Positions 63,394-64,000 of a DNA stretch of 64,000 nucleotides are shown here, piece by piece. This stretch comes from Paenibacillus endophyticus (lineage in GTDB: Bacteria > Bacillota > Bacilli > Paenibacillales > Paenibacillaceae). The notes beneath the pieces are model-generated. The model was not told the DNA's origin. It did not search any database and was given only the letters and a program-made list of their open reading frames with translations. Both the position numbers and the translations under genes were made by a program. The stretch is taken from positions 124,001-188,000 of the forward strand of contig NZ_JACHXW010000004.1 in NCBI RefSeq assembly GCF_014192395.1, given 5' to 3'. Numbering within the stretch: the first letter of the stretch is position 1; every line of letters begins with the position of its first letter.

Positions 63394-64000
63394 TCAGCCT
63401 GAAATCGGCTTCGTATCCCATTTTAAATCCTCTGGCCTAATCGTCATTAACTCCTGCTTCGCGGGTACGGAGTTTGCGTATTGCGACAGCAAACGGACTG
63501 CTTGAAACCGAATCGCTTTCTCGATAGAGTTTCTCACATATCTGGCATTGCTGAAAGAAAACATCGTGCTGAGTTTCTCTTGCATGAGATGCTGCCTTAA
63601 TTTAAATATCGTTGGTGGCAGCAATACATAGTCGCGTTCCTTCGCCATTAACTCGCTAATTTGAATTAATTGATCCACCGAATAATCCGGAAACTCGATC
63701 TGGATTGGAAAACGTGAAGGAAGCCCCGGATTCGTTAGCAGAAAATCATCGATCTCAGCCGGATAGCCTGCAAGAATGAGCACGAATTGATTTTTATGGT
63801 CTTCCATCGACTTCACTAACGTGTCAATTGCTTCCTTGCCGAAATCTTTTTCGCCACCGCGGGCTAGGCTGTACGCTTCATCAATAAACAGCACGCCGCC
63901 CATCGCTTTTCGCACGAGATCACGGGTTTTCTGCGCCGTATGCCCGATGTATTCGCCAACGAGATCAGCACGCTCAACCTCGATCATGTGACCCTTCGTG
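63394..64000 (-). CDS. spoVK: SpoVK (stage V sporulation AAA ATPase), partial
   Basis: The C-terminal ~202 residues of an AAA+ ATPase, open to the right edge; the Walker A is outside. Visible are the Walker B region GGVLFIDEAYSLA with Asp-Glu, the segment VKSMEDHKNQFVLILAGYP of the CbbX/SpoVK group, sensor-1/pore elements and the arginine-finger part LPSRFPIQIEFPDYS. CbbX-like SpoVK is needed for spore maturation. It precedes hflX as in Bacillus, which confirms it. Confidence 0.9.
   Translation of the reverse strand, partial: TKGHMIEVERADLVGEYIGHTAQKTRDLVRKAMGGVLFIDEAYSLARGGEKDFGKEAIDTLVKSMEDHKNQFVLILAGYPAEIDDFLLTNPGLPSRFPIQIEFPDYSVDQLIQISELMAKERDYVLLPPTIFKLRQHLMQEKLSTMFSFSNARYVRNSIEKAIRFQAVRLLSQYANSVPAKQELMTIRPEDLKWDTKPISG

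Overview
The window looks like chromosomal DNA from a spore-forming, low-to-mid GC Firmicute of the Paenibacillaceae (Paenibacillus-like). The evidence is gene order and content: the conserved spoVK-hflX-ynbB-glnR-glnA block, a LexA/YneA-like SOS locus with a YnzC (DUF896) protein nearby, MrfAB (YprAB), a small YjcZ-type spore protein, YesMN-type two-component regulators, AGGAGG-like ribosome sites, and the frequent GTG/TTG starts. I see no rRNA, tRNA, CRISPR array, insertion sequence or prophage. Most genes read leftward.

Layout. 1-900: a partial leftward gene and a divergent HAD phosphatase. 983-6600: topoisomerase III, a membrane glucosaminidase-like protein, a stretch of decayed coding sequence, and glutamate synthase small subunit gltD. 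6838-13806: dfrA, thyA, an acyl-CoA thioesterase and the pyruvate dehydrogenase operon pdhABCD. 14097-16900: an esterase, a low-molecular-weight tyrosine phosphatase coupled to a TRIC-type channel, and thiamine pyrophosphokinase. 16966-19353: a MutS2-like ATPase without Smr domain, behind a long structured leader with a sigma-A promoter, an 8-codon leader ORF and two intrinsic terminators. 19376-22394: a coupled operon of nitrilase, two acetyltransferases and a metallo-hydrolase. 22418-28000: an OmpR-type two-component system, an ABC-F protein (YfmM-like) and a Ser/Thr kinase fused to a degenerate MinD-like domain.

28063-35784 is a sugar-uptake locus: YesM/YesN-type sensor and regulator, solute-binding lipoprotein, two permeases and a GH105-type hydrolase, probably for unsaturated pectin-derived disaccharides. 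35880-42705 carries nucleic-acid enzymes: an FtsJ-type methyltransferase, a predicted cyclic-phosphate-processing receiver domain, an Fpg-like protein lacking Pro2, a NagD-type phosphatase and mrfBA. 42855-43885 is an SdpR/SdpI-type regulator and immunity pair without toxin genes. 43886-49133 holds RNase Z, cobalamin-dependent methionine synthase and acireductone dioxygenase. 49144-56350 holds a HAD phosphatase, a membrane protein, an aldo/keto reductase, ynzC, a three-gene ABC efflux operon, and divergent yneA/lexA with four LexA-box-like sites. 56445-58880 is a small-gene region: spore-type proteins, a papain-like enzyme, a decayed membrane gene and a frameshifted lipoprotein. 58887-64000 is glnA-glnR-ynbB-hflX-spoVK.

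The observation I find most worth following is the leader of the MutS2-like gene. It has the architecture of ribosome-dependent attenuators that control antibiotic-response genes, and MutS2 of Bacillus acts on collided ribosomes. That is inference from sequence; the promoter, ribosome site, leader ORF, pairing stem and both terminators are directly visible.
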